A stretch of DNA of 7,416 bases from Syntrophomonadaceae bacterium (lineage in GTDB: Bacteria > Bacillota > Dethiobacteria > DTU022), in the NCBI GenBank assembly GCA_007129055.1, contig SKWE01000023.1:1-7416 (forward strand). Reading direction: 5' to 3'. Numbering within the stretch: position 1 is the stretch's first letter; the number at the start of each line of letters is the position of its first letter. Of the stretch, positions 6,632-7,416 are shown piece by piece. Position numbers and translations under genes: made by a program. The notes below the pieces were generated by a model. That model was given only the letters and a program-made list of their open reading frames with translations. It was not told the DNA's origin and searched no databases.

Positions 6632-7416
6632 TTGCATTGGGAGATATTTTTTTCAGCAATTGGTGGATTGGGCATGTTCTTGTTTGGCATGCAAATTATG
6701 GCCTCAGGGCTGCAGAAAGCAGCGGGCGACAGGTTCAGAAAAATACTTGAGGCTTTGACAAAGAAGCCTGCCCTGGGTGTTTTAACCGGTATACTAATTA
6801 CCTTGCTGGTTCAAAGCAGCAGTACCGTTTCAGTTATGGTAGTGGGCTTTGCGAATGCCGGAATGATGAGCCTCATCCAGGCAATAAGTGTTATCATAGG
6901 TTCCAACATAGGGACTACAATAACTGCACAGGTGATATCTTTTAATATCGGTATTATCTCATACCCTGCTATCGGGCTTGGGGCTTTGTTTAACTTTTTT
7001 GGACGGCGTAAATCACAGCGCTACTTTGGACAGGCAATCCTTGGTTTTGGTTTCCTTTTTCTCGGTTTGTCCACGATGTCGTCAGGATTAAGTCCGCTCA
7101 GGGAACTTGATACATTCCACAGCCTTTTGATCAGGTTCAGTGTCTATCCTGTATTAGGTGTTCTGTGTGGAGCAATTTTCACTGCCTTGATACAGAGCAG
7201 CAGCGCTGCAACAGGTGTAATAATTGCTTTGACCATCCAAAACCTCATTCCACTTAATTCGGCAGTTCCTCTTGTTTTAGGAACAAATTTAGGAACCAGT
7301 ATAACCGCTGTATTGGCAGCCATCGGCGCGAATCTGTCAGCAAGACGCACTGCCCTGGCCCATGTACTTTTTAACCTGGTTGGTGTTCTAGTGGTATTGC
7401 TTTTTATCGGGCCCTT
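6632..7416 (+). CDS. Na+/phosphate cotransporter family protein (NptA/PF02690 type), 3'-truncated by the window
   Basis: The frame stays open from TTG 6632 to the window edge, giving 261 visible residues. The internal duplication of Na/Pi-cotransporter II proteins is plain: QSSST at 61-65 followed by GSNIGTT at 90-96, then QSSSA at 188-192 followed by GTNLGTS at 217-223. In NaPi-II transporters the QSSS motifs line the phosphate and sodium site. Several hydrophobic spans begin at residue 5 (FFSAIGGLGMFLFGM). Bacterial members usually run to about 530-600 residues and often carry a PhoU-like cytoplasmic tail, which would lie outside the window. The expected role is Na+-coupled phosphate movement across the membrane. 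Start TTG is chosen for its GGAGG at 8-nt spacing; ATG 6617 would add five residues. No Pho-box-like repeat was recognised upstream. It is codirectional with the GNAT gene. Confidence 0.93.
   Translation, partial: MHWEIFFSAIGGLGMFLFGMQIMASGLQKAAGDRFRKILEALTKKPALGVLTGILITLLVQSSSTVSVMVVGFANAGMMSLIQAISVIIGSNIGTTITAQVISFNIGIISYPAIGLGALFNFFGRRKSQRYFGQAILGFGFLFLGLSTMSSGLSPLRELDTFHSLLIRFSVYPVLGVLCGAIFTALIQSSSAATGVIIALTIQNLIPLNSAVPLVLGTNLGTSITAVLAAIGANLSARRTALAHVLFNLVGVLVVLLFIGP

Noticed and set aside
7144..7350. 68-codon minus-strand frame inside the Na+/Pi cotransporter gene
   Set aside because: It is the antisense shadow of a strongly conserved coding region containing the second QSSS and GTNLGTS motifs.

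Overview
The window reads as ordinary chromosomal DNA from a low-to-moderate GC Gram-positive-type bacterium, most likely an anaerobic member of the Bacillota (Clostridia in the broad sense). This is inferred from strong Shine-Dalgarno sites, a TTG start, a secreted glycosidase-like protein with a dockerin, a MalT-like LuxR regulator, a sodium:solute symporter and an NptA-type Na+/phosphate cotransporter. No rRNA, tRNA, CRISPR array or insertion sequence is visible, so the species cannot be fixed.

Layout. (1) Bases 2-994 (+) hold the 3' part of a GHL10/YngK-like glycoside-hydrolase-related gene, followed by a fibronectin-III-like domain and a C-terminal type I dockerin. (2) Convergent with it, only 21 bp away, is a 922-residue MalT-like STAND ATPase/LuxR regulator (1016-3784, -). 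(3) A 297-bp gap (3785-4081) holds an imperfect palindrome and a good candidate for an unannotated 35-residue single-span membrane protein (3978-4085, +). (4) A sodium:solute symporter (4082-5530, -) converges with that small ORF; their stop codons share a CTAG. (5) A 225-bp divergent intergenic region (5531-5755) contains a perfect 16-bp inverted repeat that overlaps an alternative, terminator-like hairpin. (6) A GNAT acyltransferase with an unusual N-terminal extension (5756-6535, +) follows. (7) After 96 bp comes the 5' part of a Na+/Pi cotransporter (6632 to the window edge, +).

How they may work together. The symporter lies upstream of the regulator on the same strand. MalT-like regulators usually sense a small molecule with their TPR-like arm, so the regulator could respond to a solute linked to the symporter or to the glycosidase; this is inference only. 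The GNAT and Na+/Pi genes are codirectional and could be co-transcribed, but no functional link is evident.

I do not see a clear new multi-gene system. The two observations most worth following are the small membrane ORF convergent with the symporter and the competing hairpins between the symporter and the GNAT gene.
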